Source: Moniliella sp. 'wahieum' (Eukaryota; Basidiomycota; Moniliellomycetes; Moniliellales; Moniliellaceae). From it: 64,000 nucleotides of DNA. Location of the stretch: assembly GCA_003971905.1 (NCBI GenBank), contig RSEE01000020.1, positions 186,001 through 250,000 of the forward strand, in the 5' to 3' direction. Below, in pieces: positions 33,100-45,297 of this stretch (positions are counted from its first letter, which is position 1; every line of letters begins with the position of its first letter). The translations under genes were made by a program, and so were the position numbers. Below the pieces are notes generated by a model. It was not told where the DNA came from and ran no database searches. It was given only the letters and a program-made list of their open reading frames with translations.

Positions 33100-34966
33100 T
33101 CACTTAACGGTGTATATCAGATCGCGGTTTCGTGGGTAGATGTACATGCGATAGAAGCATAGACTTGTGAGATACATGACAACCAAACCGAAACGTAGAG
33201 GAATGGCCGGGTAGAATGGGGGTGCCACGAGAATGGAAACAGGAGGGGATGGGATGGGGGTCAAGAGCAGAGAAAAAAACATCAAAGGTACTTGTGCCAG
33301 CGGGAGCGAAGAACAAAGAGGGAGTAAAGTGGCAATCAACGTGGTGACGGCCGCCACCGAGAAGGAGAGAGAGAAGCAAGCGCGGCCGGCGCGGCAGATG
33401 GCCGGCGGTGGGCCTTCCTCGAACACATCCAAATATCCCAGGGGCAGAGGCCGCTTGGCAACCGCATCGGAAACCGTGGCGTACAGCATGGGGAACCCAA
33501 ATGACCCTAAAGCACTAGCGTAAGAGAGTAGCCCCCATGAGCGACCAAATGTCGACAGGCCAAACGCTGATGCAACGATCGAAGGCACCAGCGTGAACGT
33601 GGATCCGTAAAGGAACCCCACCGCAGCTGCGAGGCAAAGCAGGCCATGAAGCGTGCTCAGTCCCACAGCGGCAAAGGTAAACATGAGCGTAAGGCTGCCT
33701 GTGGCCGCAACAAGGAGCGTTACCCGAGAAATCCTGACGCGCAAAAGAGCGTACTTGATCCGAGCGAGCGTGCCCTCGGGAACCTCTCGCTCTCCTCCAC
33801 TGCCCGTGCAGGGCTCACGGCATCGGCTACTACACCGGCCAACAGGCGGGATGCTGTGTTGGTCATGGCAAGAAGAGAGATGACGCGAGAGCGCCAGCGA
33901 AGCTCGTCGCGTGCCACCCGGGCACGTCCGCCAAATCGCCAGGTTGGTCTTGTGGGGGTAAAGGGCAGCGACCATGGACCCCACATTTGACATGACCATC
34001 TCTCCAGCACCCACTGCTGTAACGAGGATGAGGGCCAAAATCCAAACCGAGGGAGAGAAGATGAAGTCACGCAAACTCTCCGAGCGCGGTGTGAGCATTG
34101 ACGTGCTAGACCGCACACCATCCACTTGCCCCTGCTGAATCGAGCATGGAGCTCTCCGGGTCAGAAATCGAGTTGTTCCCTGGATTCGAAATGGAAGAGA
34201 CAAGAGGCGTCCGTTCGTTCGCCTCGTCACCTTGCGCAGCAAGCCGGGCTTGTTCAGCGGCAGCCGAGCCCGAGCTTGATTGCTCGTGCCGCACCCCTTG
34301 CCCATGCGCTTGCTTGGTCTCCTGCTCGTCCACCTTTGGAGCTGAGAGCATGCCCCAGGCAGCAATCACGTTGGATCCGCCCAATACCACAGCAAGGAAG
34401 GTAAGGAAGCGGGTGGTGTCCAGGTCAGGTGTTGTTGTCGACAAAGAACCGCTCGCCGACGGCAGTGAGGAACATGGAGCTCAAACTGAAGAGCGTAAGG
34501 GGAAGAGCAATTGCCAGACCAGGCTGTTGGGGCCAGACTCGCGTAGCTGCAGTCATGGATCCAAAATACGCCGCTCCCACACCGGCGCCAACAAGAGCAA
34601 AACACATGCCGAGGTAGATTGTCGGCCCCAACCCCAGTGGCGCCCGAACCACCGACGCACCGATGCCATCTCCGCCCTGGGCCGGTGCACGTTGTGCCAT
34701 CAGGCTGTACCCCAGGCCAAAGAGCACACTCGCGCCGACGTTAGTGGAGCAGGACCAAATTGGTCGGCAACAGCGCCCCAACCAGCTGCGCTCAGATATT
34801 CGCCTAGCACGGTGGCGGACCAGAGGATGTTAGTCTGCTTGAGATCCAGGGCAAAGTCCGCCATGAGGGAAGGGCCGATGAGGGGGAAGCAAAACAAGCT
34901 ACCCGCTGTCAACGCATTGATCGCGACGCTGGCAATGACCAGCGCTCGACGGGGTTGGGTCAACAT
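33100..34966 (-). CDS. Major facilitator superfamily transporter, MCH1-like
   Basis: Multi-span membrane protein. The first half begins MLTQPRRALVIASVAINALT and continues FPLIGPSLMADFALDLKQTN, WSATVLGEYLSAAGWGAVAD and YFGSMTAATRVWPQQPGLAI. A charged Ser/Glu-rich loop follows, and then a second half with SVWILALILVTAVGAGEMVM, NVGSMVAALYPHK, LAMTNTASRLLAGVVADAVS and VGFLYGSTFTLVPSIVASAF. The last resembles the fungal MCH1/nodulin-like branch of the superfamily. Saccharomyces Mch1 does not carry monocarboxylates despite its name, so the substrate is open. The last helix (PAIPLRFGLVVMYLTSLCFY) is followed by a short tail to the stop at 33100. Frame changes occur near 34740, 34430, 34110, 33950 and 33770. 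No introns are obvious. Confidence 0.75.
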
Positions 34967-35601
34967 GGTGTGTTGGCCGGGGGATGCAAGTTGGAAGTGC
35001 CGAGAGGGCTGCAATATGTGTGTAGGTCACGCCGCTGGCCGTGGGTGCGGGTGGAGCACGTGGTGGTGGTGAGGACGATGGGAGATTGAGAGGGAGAGGG
35101 CAGCGGTTGTTGCTCGCTGGGCACGCCACCTGGGCGGAGGGTCTGGGGGGAGTGGACAGGGGGGCTGATTAGGATACTGTGCTGCATGCTATACAGGGGC
35201 ATTGTGGTTACCGGCGGCTACCGGTGGGATCTGAGACCAATCAACGTTGCCCGGATCTTCTTCCGCTATCTAAGATCTAATCGCAGCCTGACAGGCAGAC
35301 AGACGTCACACTGGCGCCATGCGGTACACGTGACCATTCCTTGATTCCCTCCTCGTGGCAAACTGGGTTCCATCTGGGATCTCACATGCGCATGATCGAT
35401 GTCGATGACATCCCAGCCACGGTCGAATCGGGCGAAGAGTGCCCCCCGTGCGGCGCTCAGGCCCTCCGGTTGAGCCGTGTCGTGTATCATGTCATCGATC
35501 TCATCGATCATTCATCATGCGTCTGCCTCAGGACCTCGTGCTCACGCCTCCACGTGGCCGATGTGCGTCCTCTGCTGATGGTGAAACCGATAACGTGTAG
35601 T

Positions 35602-35623
35602 AACGCGAACGCGTATAACGCGT
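35602..35623. promoter_or_regulatory. Double ACGCGT (MluI-box-like) element
   Basis: TAACGCG followed by two ACGCGT sites 9 bp apart (35609, 35618). In yeasts ACGCGT is bound by MBF in G1/S genes. There is no adjacent gene to assign it to: the nearest start is the MFS gene 640 bp away. Confidence 0.3.
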
Positions 35624-38600
35624 AGCCGCCGCCTGACTGTGGCCGACGCGACAAATCAATATAGCAATCACTGCACACTCCCGCCATCGCCGCTCCACGC
35701 CCCTCTGTTCTCCAACATCAATCATGACGTCATCAATCATATTGGGCGAATGGCAATGACCGGACAGCATATATTTGCACACGCTCCACATCATAGACAG
35801 AGAGGCGTTTTCACCTTTATAAACAGCCTGTGTTGTCCTTCAGCTGTGTTTCGTCTAACACGACCTTAATGCTCAACTTGAAGTATGAGCAAATCAACCG
35901 GGGGCCGTGTTCAGGCAAAGCAGGTTCATCATCATCAACCTCATCGGCCTCATTCATCATCATTAATCATTGCCAGATTATCCCGCGGTTACTATATAGC
36001 TTTCCTGCCCATTCTGGCTGTGAGTGAGAGGTTTGTGCTATAGTGACCGTGGGCAGACCAATGGAGAGAGCTCAGTTAAAATACTAGGATCTGAGGCCTG
36101 ATGGGGAAAGCAAAAGGACGGACCTTTTGGCCCAAAACGCACGAGGAATGTTACGGGCCGCGTCGGATCCAAGATGGTCTGATCCTAGCTAAGGCCCGCC
36201 TGCTCTGCACCAACCCAGTGGAGCGCGCCCCCAAGCCCAACCAAGTTTGACGATGGTTGGTTGTACCCTGTACGTGGTCCGAGTTGCCATGCGTACGCGC
36301 GACAGTAGTCGCTCCCGCCCAAGTCCAAGTCGGTGGTCAAAACGAGACCACCAAGTATTCAGTATCTTTGCGACGTCCGTCGCCCGTCACCACTTATTTT
36401 CCTTTCTCGATCGCGCCTGCGGCGATCAACCCCTCTTTTGACGTGCCTTTCTTTCTACACCCCTTTGTGTCTGTTTCCCCTTTTTCGATTAAGCCTGTAC
36501 CCCCGGTGGGTGGGGGATCTTTTCCTCCACCCTCCATTTCGTCCCTTTCCCGCCTATCCTGTCCGACTCCTGCCCGTTTCCAGCCAATTGATCCAGTACA
36601 GGCAGCTCTTCTTGTTAGCGTCCGACTTCTCCTCCGACCTCGTCCTCCAGCCCCTCGTCAACCCCATCGCGCGAGCCCTCCTTTGGCCGCGGCGATTCCC
36701 AGTCTCAGTTAAGGCAGTGTTTGTCCGCCGCTGCCTCCTCCCGTCCCTAAGTCCCGGAGGCTTCAGACACGTTACTACGGCCCAAGCCGGTGCAGACGCA
36801 GCCTTGCCACACGTGCAGCCGCCCCACCAAAGGCCTCTCCTCGTCCCTAGCTCCGCTCGGATACACCAACCAGCCCAAGCCCGAAACTACCGTGAGTCGT
36901 CCTTCCGTCTCCTAAGGGATTGTACCCCAAGAACCTGGGTGAGCCCCCTGGCGGGGCCCGCCCGTGACAAGGAAAGCGCGTGAAACGGGCCGTATATTTA
37001 GGGCCTACTACTGAAAGTGATGGGGAAAGTTGCGGTGGCAATGGGGTGATGGGTTCCTTCCATTGCTGGGATGCATTTCTCTCTCCCAAGCGGGGAGACC
37101 GAGGGCAGAGACTGAGGTGACAAGGGGCAAATTTCGAAATGATCAAGACTCGTCTCCACAACGGTGCACAATGCGAGTAGCAAGTCTACAGATGTTCAAC
37201 AAACCCACCTTGTTTAAGTATTGGAGGCCACCGCTTGCAACCAGTTTCTCGTCCAGCTACTAACCCAGAAAAAAGGCTTACAGTCCACGGCTGTGACCCC
37301 GGGTGACAAGCGCCGCCAGTCTTGGGCTACTTAGGTTTTGACTATGGTCAGATCTTTGACGTTTTGCCCACTGCGCCCCAACCTATTCATCTGTGATTTG
37401 CTTTGCTGCCTCCTTAGAGAAGGCTGGCAGGCCTCGTAAAGGGCGGGGAGCAGATGGATCCTTCAGATACTGACCTGGCCACTGGGGTAACGGCCGAGAT
37501 CTCCGGCACGCAATCGGGTTAGAGCGCTGTTACGGTTCACATATCAGTATTAGGGAACATATACTCTTGGTACGTGGCAGTACGAGAGTCGAGACGTCCG
37601 ACATATCAACTCTGGATAATCTCCTTTTATGACAGAGAAAGAGGAAGACAAGCAGTTAGAAACCCCCAATTCACCATCGTACAGCTTTTGAGTAGAGCCG
37701 AAATACTACCCTTTCAGGAAGTGGCATTTTTTCAGGCCAACACTCCCTCTGATAGGATCCCGAAGAGATAACAGTATAAAACGATCAGAGAAGTCCTAAG
37801 CATTGACCTCCCACGTTGTCAGAATCACACTGTGCTAGGGGGCCCTTGCCCACTAGGCCCGTATGGGCACTATGGCGTGATTCCTATCAGTTGGGAGATC
37901 CTGTGTCCACCTCTCGACTGTGCCCCCTTCCTGAGGAGGTCATATACCTCCTCTGCGTCCATAGATGTATGCAATCCATCTGCACCCTTTCCCCCATCTC
38001 CGTCTCCTGACACACGTCGTCTCATTGGGGTCCGTCGAGACTCCGTACATATGAAATTGCGTTCAGACAGGCTGTTCTAGCCGGGTTCTGCCCTTCCTAT
38101 AATGATACTGTCGGATTGGAAACGGCATTCTAGTCGGCAACGCGAAAAAATATCCCACTTTCCCTGTGAGAGAAAAGTGCGAACAAACAATCTACTGACA
38201 CTGGGTTTGCTGGTCTATGCCGCGCTAGCGTTCATTTGTTGTGGTTTGTATTATATGAACTTCACATCACAGCAACTCTGGGATGAGCGAATGATATGGC
38301 AAAATGGGAATCTTTGCCATGCGGAAACGAGCGATGAAAAGGCATTAAGTACAAAAGCGGAGGAGAGACGGCGCGAATATGCGCTTGGTTAACCTCTTCC
38401 CCCGCGCGCTTCCTGGACAAAGACCATTTGTCCAAGCGAAGGAAGAGAACAGATATGAAGAGCTGGTAACGGCGGTGTCTGTAGCGTAATACCCATGCTG
38501 TGGTACCGCGGATCGACGGGAAAGTGTCGAATCCATGTACTGATCACGGGGCGACGATTAAAAGTCGCTTTGCATAGCCCCCTCCACTCCCTTATGGTCG

Positions 38601-39804
38601 CTCTCGCTCCTCGGTTTTTCTGCCTATCATTACTCAACTCTATGTTGACTCGGATTCTCGGCCTATCTACAAAACCCACACAATAATCGTCGTTTCTTCT
38701 CCGCTCGCGGTCGTCTAAAAATCCAAACACTACACACGTAGTGGTTTCGACACAGTTTCTCGCCTTGTTTCTCGTCTCGGGTCCGCTTCACCCTTGACCC
38801 TCGCCTCCTCTCTTACCTTGTACCTCTTATGTTTGGTCCTCACTTCTTCCTTTTGGCTCATTTCCCCTTTTCACTGTAATAGACCAGTTGGTCTTTCCTT
38901 TGCCCCCCCCCTTTCATCTTCTCTAAAGCCTCTCTGTCTGTTCTTATAGGGACTTTGGATCTGGAACGCGTTCAGTTCTCCGTGAGTCTTGTCTCCAATG
39001 GGTAGGGAAGGTCTCCGTCTGGGGATCCAGCAACCCCGTTACACTACTTTCTTTTCCTCCATTTCTCGCGTTTCCTGACACGCAACGGTTGAAACAGTTG
39101 TTGCCTTCACCTCTCTTTCAAACTTTGGCTAATCTCGCTCCCATTTTCAATTTCTTCGTCCCTACCGTCTCGCTCCTTCCCTGCTCTTTCGCTTCGCACC
39201 ATGCCCTCTGCTCTTGCTTCCTCCCCACGAACGATTGCTACATCCCTTTGCCTAGTCTCGACTCTGGTTTCCCTCGCATTTTACCCCGACTGTGACACTC
39301 TCGGTGCTCATTCTTCCCACACATACGTCGCCAAAACCCGAAGTCAGGTTTCAAGCTATATAGGTTCAAGCTGCCCGTGCCCCTGTCGCTTTCTATTTGT
39401 TGTCTGGTTGGTATTCATCCCTATATCTACACTCAGTGATTTCCATTCAGCATTTACGGAAGTTATACCACGGACAAAGAAAAGCTATGCGCCTACTAAT
39501 ATATCAGAAGGCCTATCAGGCTCTTGCATACACCCGGTGGATGCTTGCTGGTGCCAACCCAATAAGAGATCAGTTCGATCAGTGGAGCTGCTAGCAGGTC
39601 GGGACCCTCTGGCTCCCTCCTCCGTTCGCTTCCAACCCGAATGCAGTGCGAGCGTGGATACGAATGAGCGTGGGAGACACGGTGAGCGATCGACGGACAA
39701 GGATCGACGTCGTCACGTCCTTGTCTTTTTGCCATGGAAGTTTCAGTACTTCAGTAGTCAATACTTCGATGGCCTCGATGGTCACCGGTGAGTGGTGAGC
39801 CGCT

Positions 39805-39828
39805 GATCGATGATCGTGATCGACGATC
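39805..39828. repeat. GATC cluster (four in 24 bp)
   Basis: GATC occurs at 39805, 39812, 39818 and 39825 in a near-palindromic context. Similar clusters occur near 30398 and 45439. Confidence 0.45.
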
Positions 39829-41195
39829 CTGGTTTGGCCAGTTGCCCCGTTTGGACGATGGAGGCGATGCGATCAACAGATGAGGTGGCTTCGAAAGGCT
39901 ACACTGGCTGAGTCTAAACGCGCAAGTGCTACGTGTTAAGTCCTAGTTACCATCATGCATCAACGGTATAATCCTCAAGGTACTCAGTACGTTCAACGTT
40001 CAGTTGAGTACCGAGTATTTCCTGCAAGAGGTATGGGTATGTGTCCATCACCTGGGTTTGATGCATGTGATGGTTCCGAGATGGATTGCAGTTGCGCACA
40101 GACGTGTCGGAGTCGGGGGAAGACAAGGAGAACCAAATACCCAAGGGCGCAAATGGAGGGCAAACATGCCTAGAAAGGGAATGACAGGAAGATTGCCAGA
40201 TTACCTCGATTACCTAAGAGCCTATGGCACACCCTTTTTGTATTCCCGAGGCACTAGGCCCTCGTGGTTCTAGACCGATCTCAAAGTGCATTGCCGGTTG
40301 GGAGATGGATGGAATAACCCTAGCACGGAGCGCGCGCGCACACCGTTTGGCCCTACATACTGCTGCTACTGTCGTCCGCGAGCTCTTTTTTTGGCGGCGA
40401 GGCGCAGACAGCAAGGGGGCAGTGCAGCGACAGCGCAAGGCACAGGCAGAGCACAGACAGAGCACAGGCTCTCTGGGCTCGGGCGGCGCGAGAGCAACTG
40501 GCCTGGTGCGGGTGGGTTGGGGCTGCGCAAGAGGGCGAGCGGCAGGCGAGGCGGGGCAGGAGGGCAGTGCCAGCAGATGATGGGGGGGTGGAATTCCGCT
40601 GCCCATTTGCAGGCGGCGGACAACAGTGGGCCCGGCCGGCGGCGGGCGGTGGACGCGACCAGTCAGCGATCTGCAAGCGGCGTGGACGGTGGGCGGCGCG
40701 GCGCCAGTGTGGGTGGGTGCTGAGCACGGCGGGAGCGTGGCTGACGGCGTGGTCCGACGGCCACTGCAGTGCTGCGGTGCTCGGCTGCTGCTGTGCTGCT
40801 GCTGCTGCTTTTCGCTGCCATTGGCTCCTCCCCGCCTCTCCGACCTCAGTCCGCTCAGCGTGCTTTGCCCATCGAAGCCCGAGCCTGCGTCTGAGCATCT
40901 GCGTCCAGCGAGCTGCCACGCCTTGCCGTTGCTCCCGCCTCTGCCTCCGCCTCGCCGCCATGCCGCCGACCGCGTCTGACCAGCGCCGCTCGCCGCCGCC
41001 GACCGCGCCCGTTCGTCGCTCGGGCGCGCTCCCGCGACCACCCGCGCCCCCCGCGTGCTGGCTGACCCCCAGGATGGCTCGCGCATCGAACACCGCGTCG
41101 CCGACGTCGCAGCCGTCCCCCAGGTGCACGGCTCTCACCAGGTGTACGGCCCCTTTGCAGCGCGCAGTAATGACGACGTGCTCGAGGTGAAGCGC

Positions 41196-43111
41196 ATGCT
41201 TCAGCAGTCTCGCCGCCGCCGGCGTCGCTCTGTTGACCGGGCCGCTCTCGTTGCCGATTCCCAGCCCCCTTGCTCCCGTCCCCGCCCTTTCCCCAACCAT
41301 TCCTCCGTCGCCAGTCCTCGTCCCAAGATACGTGCTGGGTGGGCAACGACGTGCTCAGCTGCTACCCCGTTGCCGGCACTGATGTCGTCCAAGGGGAATG
41401 GTCCAAGTTCATCTGGAACTCCAACTACCCTCGCTTCCAACAGATTGGCGCCGTTGACATCTACCTCTTTCGTGACGATGGCGATGTATTGCAGACCAGC
41501 TGGTCCAGCGTCGACAACAACCTAGGCCGCATTTCCTTCAGCCCAAATGATCTCTGGTGGCAAAATATGCCCAAAGCCGCTACTATCCAACCTAACCAAA
41601 CATCTCATGGCCATTTTACTTTGTCATCACTGCTTCGGGTCTTGGCACGGAGAGTGGCATGAGCCGTCTTGCCACATGGTCGGCAATCCGTAAGTTGCCC
41701 ACTTATTTTCCTGTACCCTATGCGAAGCACAGCTGACCTTCTTCATTTTCCCTTCGCAGAGACCGCACTGCCCGCATCAATCGCATCTCAGCGTTCCGCA
41801 TCCTCGGCTTCGCTTGCGTCTGCCTCTTCCGCCTCGCTTGCCTCAGCCTCGCTCTCCTCTGCGTCGTTGGCGTCTTTATCTTCCGCTTCGGTGGCTTCTA
41901 TGTCATCCGGATACTTGTCGTCCCTCTCTGTGGCATCCGTATCGGCAGCGTCATCAGCGTCCGTCGCATCAGCGTCTATCGCCTCTCGCACAGCTACGTT
42001 GACGGGGACGGCTCTATCGTCCTACCTCTCTGGGGTTTCCGCATCGTCTGAGACTGCATCTGTTGTTTCATCGATCAGCGAGTCGATCGAATCATCCTTG
42101 CGCAGTGAGGGCTTCACGGGGACTCAGACTGGGGTAGCCACCTTAACCACTACCCTCCCTAATGGTCAGATTATTACGGCTACCGCCACCGCTGAGGCTA
42201 ACGGGGGGGCACTTAATGGTTTGGCGGGGTCTAACCATCTCCCTGCCTATGCCATTGCTTTGATTTGCGTATTCGGGTCGCTTGCATTGCTTCTCGCTCT
42301 GGCTGGCGCCTATCTGGTGTCACGCCGGTGGAGGCGCAAACATGCCGTGGCCATGGCGGTACAGGAGCGGTGCAAAACAGTATGCGCTCGACATCGCCCA
42401 TGCTCGGCGCTGCAAGTGCGCAAAGCATGTCTGACGAGTCCCGTTCGCCCGTCAGCCTCGGTCCCCCTGTCATCCCTGCAGTGGGCCAGGGGGCGAAGAT
42501 TCGGCTGGGATAGCAGCCGCTGGTCTTGGGGCAGGTGCAGCTGCTTCCAGTGCAACAAATGCTGGCGCCGCACCCCCTGGGGGGGCGGGGAACCTCACCC
42601 CACCTTCTGGTCGGATGAGGCAAGCAGGATGGCGGATGCGTTCCGTAACGCGCTCCGTCAACCTTCGTTTGCCGGATCAGAGGATCCAACCAACGCATCC
42701 ACTTCCCACTTGCTTCCCGCTCTTGCAACCGGGGCAGCAGCAGTGCAGGGCGGGGGCGATGGCCCGCAATGCCAGCAGCGTCAGCGCCAAACGACCTTCG
42801 TCCATTGCGACGGGTACATCACCCGCAGGGGCGGTGACAGTGTGAATGCACTACCTTCACCGGCACTCCTCTCTGCAAGGCAGGCCTCGGGCGCCGGCCC
42901 CCATCACACGACATTACGGAGATGGGTCGGAGCACGATGGTCAATCAGTGGTTGACCATTCTGGGGGAGGATCAGAAGAGATGGGATCAAACCACCCAAT
43001 AGGCCAGCGCCCTACATTGGCTCAACTCTTACGCCAAGAGCTGGCACGTGATGGATGGAGATGCATGATGTTGGCCGTTCAAGGCCGACGTTTAACGAGG
43101 ATGAAGAATAG
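41196..43111 (+). CDS. Single-pass surface protein with Ser/Ala-rich stalk (sensor-like)
   Basis: The luminal module includes EWSKFIWNSNYPRFQQIGAV, DIYLFRDDG, NDLWW and NQTSHGHF; after a frame change it continues YFVITASGLGTESGMSRLA. It resembles the Kre9/Knh1-like N-terminal module of fungal GPI or membrane surface proteins. It is followed by about 120 residues of Ser/Ala repeats (SASSASLASASSASLASAS) suited to O-mannosylation, then LPNGQIITATATAEANG, a membrane helix (YAIALICVFGSLALLLALAG) and an RRWRRK stop-transfer. The cytoplasmic tail is Ser/Pro-rich. The architecture is like wall-stress sensors (Wsc/Mid2) but no WSC domain is seen. An intron is at 41690-41759 (70 nt). The start at 41196 (MLQQSRRRRRR, then a hydrophobic Pro/Leu stretch after a frame change) is tentative. 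The stop at 43111 (PTFNEDEE) is also chosen across frame breaks near 41250, 41620 and in the tail. Confidence 0.6.
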
Positions 43112-43897
43112 CGGCTCTTCCACCTTCTGCGGGCCAAGGGGTCGTTCGCACTTGGTACCACACTCTTTCTTGCTTTATCCCCTTCTCGTCGACCACTTTG
43201 ACACGATACCCCTTCCCCGTCTTCTCGGTCTTTCCCCGGCTCTTTCCTCTGTAACTGTCTCAGGGTGTGCGAAGTGTGCCACGTTGTCGGTCAGGGCTTC
43301 AGTCAGGTACCAGCTCTGCCTAAGGCATGGCTCGTGGTTCTTCCACTTTCCCATTCCCACCCTCCTTCTGGCGACAACCACCCCCCTCGCTCCTACCATG
43401 CTCAAGACTGCCTGCTCCCATCTCCCTTTGCTTTCTTTGCCATTCTCGCCTCCTACCCTCTTCAATCCTTTTTATGCCGTTCTCTCTTTTGTTTGATCAT
43501 CCCCCTTCATGTCCCCCACCCCTTTTGACCTTCTCTTCATGCTTCATCCCCCTTGTTATACGACGTCTCCACTGTGTGCCACACGCCGGTGGAGCGTCCT
43601 CGCCGTCAGTCCTCTGTGCCCATTCATCTATTCCATCTCACCGATGTCTTTCGTGTTTCCTAGGGTGGCGCCTATAGCGCATGCAGGATCGCTGCTGGCC
43701 ATGCAAGTTTGGGCGTCCTTGTACACCCGCCGAGGCAAAAGGCACCTGCATCAATGGGCCATGATACACTCAGCCAGCCGTTGCATGTAATTTCAGCTCT
43801 TCCCCCCAGGTTATAAAGGGCGCCTGTGAAGGTGTCATCTCCCATTTTCTTGACCCATACCGTCCGTGGTGGAAACCAACCAGTGAGGTAAGTTCCC
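43112..43897. other. Convergent spacer, pyrimidine-rich
   Basis: From 43140 to 43680 the plus strand is strongly C/T-rich. This resembles the region just downstream of the F-BAR gene stop at 61508 and is probably 3' untranslated sequence of the surface-protein gene. No gene seen. Confidence 0.5.
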
Positions 43898-45297
43898 TTA
43901 CACATCGAACATCGCATCCTGTGGGTTCGCCTTGAAGTGAGCAATCCACTCCTTCTCTGCGCTCGAGCCCTTGGGAACAAAGAACGAAAGGCGTCCGTGT
44001 TTGAGAACCAAGCCGTCACGCTTGCTCTCCACCGCATCGTCCTTGGCAGCCGAGTCAATGCTTCGCGAAGTGAGCGCTGCAGACCCAACCGCAACGCGCG
44101 CCGCTGCTTCGTCACCACAACGTTCACCTCCGACACAGTGTAGCCCGTTCCCCATTCCGGGTGGGACGGTCCACCTTGGCCCGGGGGGGAGCAAGGCCCC
44201 GATCCCATCCCCAATCGTCGCATCCTCGTCCCAAACGGGCAAGAGCTCGCTCTGCCCACACCGGGATAGAGCACCAAAACAGGCAATTGCAGAGGCGTTC
44301 GGACCATATCCGGTCCTGCCCAGTCCTGCGGTCGAGACAGCGGCACAGCGTCCAACTGCTTCATTGCTTCAGGGTTAAACGACGGACCGGGCACGTCCCC
44401 GTCGCCCTGAGGCACAGGCGGGACAACGATCAGCCCACGTGCGGTCAATGCACGCAACAACGCAGCAGACGTCATCTTCGTCCTCCGTTCCCGCTCTTTT
44501 TTCTCGGCCTCTTTCCTCTCCGCTGCCTGAACAAGCTCCAGGGCCTTCTTCTGAGCTGACCAAGCTCTTTGTTGTTCGGGTTGACTTTCAGGCCTTGGTC
44601 GGCAGTTGCGAGAGCATCACTGCCCTTACCCAGCGCGACCTGGGCCCGTGTTTTGCGGTAGTACGCCTTCTCGTTCTTGGAGTCATAGGAAAGAGCAGCG
44701 TCAGTGTCAAGAATGACTTGACGGAAATTCCTCAACTCCAGGTTGCATGCGCACGATTGAGCAAAAGGGACTGTTTGATGGTGCCGTCCGGGGGTTTGGC
44801 CTGCAGGCCTTGGTGTAAAACGAAGTGGCTTCGCGGAATCGTTTGCCCTTAAAGTACTCATTGCCCTGGTCTTTGAAGTTGGAGGCAATCTCCTCGGGCG
44901 TACCGGCATGCGCCAAGTTCTGCAACGCTTCCAATGCCACATCCGACGTTTCCCGCCCGGGATCCGCCGCCTTGTCCTGCTCACTGGGCAAGTCGTGCAT
45001 GAACAACGGCACATTGTCCAGCGACGCCAGCTTATCTTCTACTGACATCTTGGGCGGAAAGTTGGGATTGGGGTAGTCCTTGCCCTCCTGCCCAGGCGCG
45101 ACCTGGGCGGCATGCTGTTGGTGCGAGGCAAGCAGCTCATCAAAGTTGCGTTGGCCGGTGGTCCGCTCGTCCTTGGCAGGGGCAGGGGCAGGCGCAGGCG
45201 CAGGGCAGCAGGCTCAGATAGCTCCTCAATCTAAGGTGTCTGGGTCAGTGGTGTGCAACGAAGAAGACAGAGGGTAACAAGAACGCACCACAGCCAT
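43898..45297 (-). CDS. CNS1: TPR co-chaperone CNS1/TTC4
   Basis: Hsp90/Hsp70 co-chaperone with an essential role in yeast. The N-terminal part reads NVPLFMHDLPSEQD, ALEALQNLAHAGTPEEIASN and FKDQGNEYFKGKRFREATSF, the Cns1 signature leading into the first TPR. Later TPR sequence includes ACNLELRNFRQVILDTDAAL and KNEKAYYRKTRAQVALGKGS, with the carboxylate-clamp-type NRAAC/K-x-x-YR context. The C-terminal domain has LPVLVLYP, MPVWDEDA and RLSFFVPKGSSAEKEWIAHF, ending DAMFDV at 43898. The first coding exon is only 9 nt (Met-Ala-Val, 45289-45297); intron 45231-45288 joins it to IEELSEPAA. A GGGGCAGGCGCAGG-type Ala/Pro repeat follows (about 45180-45210), with a frame slip there. Other frame changes are needed near 44760, 44570, 44240 and in the last third. 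Confidence 0.88.

Larger units (their letters stand above)
34967..41195. other. 6.2 kb stretch without a recognised gene
   Basis: No conserved protein found. Notable contents: CATCGAT/CATCATG-rich words near 35470-35520 and 35925-35970; two ACGCGT sites at 35609-35623; pyrimidine-rich plus-strand tracts at about 36360-36700 and 38740-39290; a GATC cluster at 39805-39828; GTTCAACGTTCAGTTGAG near 39991; and a GC-rich part from 40330 with CTG runs near 40785-40810. An ATG at 39201 after the second pyrimidine tract opens a frame whose first 28 residues look signal-peptide-like, but the remainder resembles no protein. Confidence 0.5.

Noticed and set aside
36257-36983. Open frames of 151 and 216 residues in a pyrimidine-rich tract.
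   Set aside because: Ser/Pro/Leu/Phe-rich translation of C/T-rich DNA in all three frames; no family resemblance.
39201-39791. Possible small secreted protein (196 residues).
   Set aside because: Only the first 28 residues look signal-like; the rest has no recurrent pattern and no supporting splice structure. Kept only as a note in the spacer.
41788-41991. Asp/Glu/Ala-rich minus-strand frame (DATDADDAADTDATE).
   Set aside because: It is the complement of the Ser/Ala repeat of the surface protein, not a separate acidic protein.
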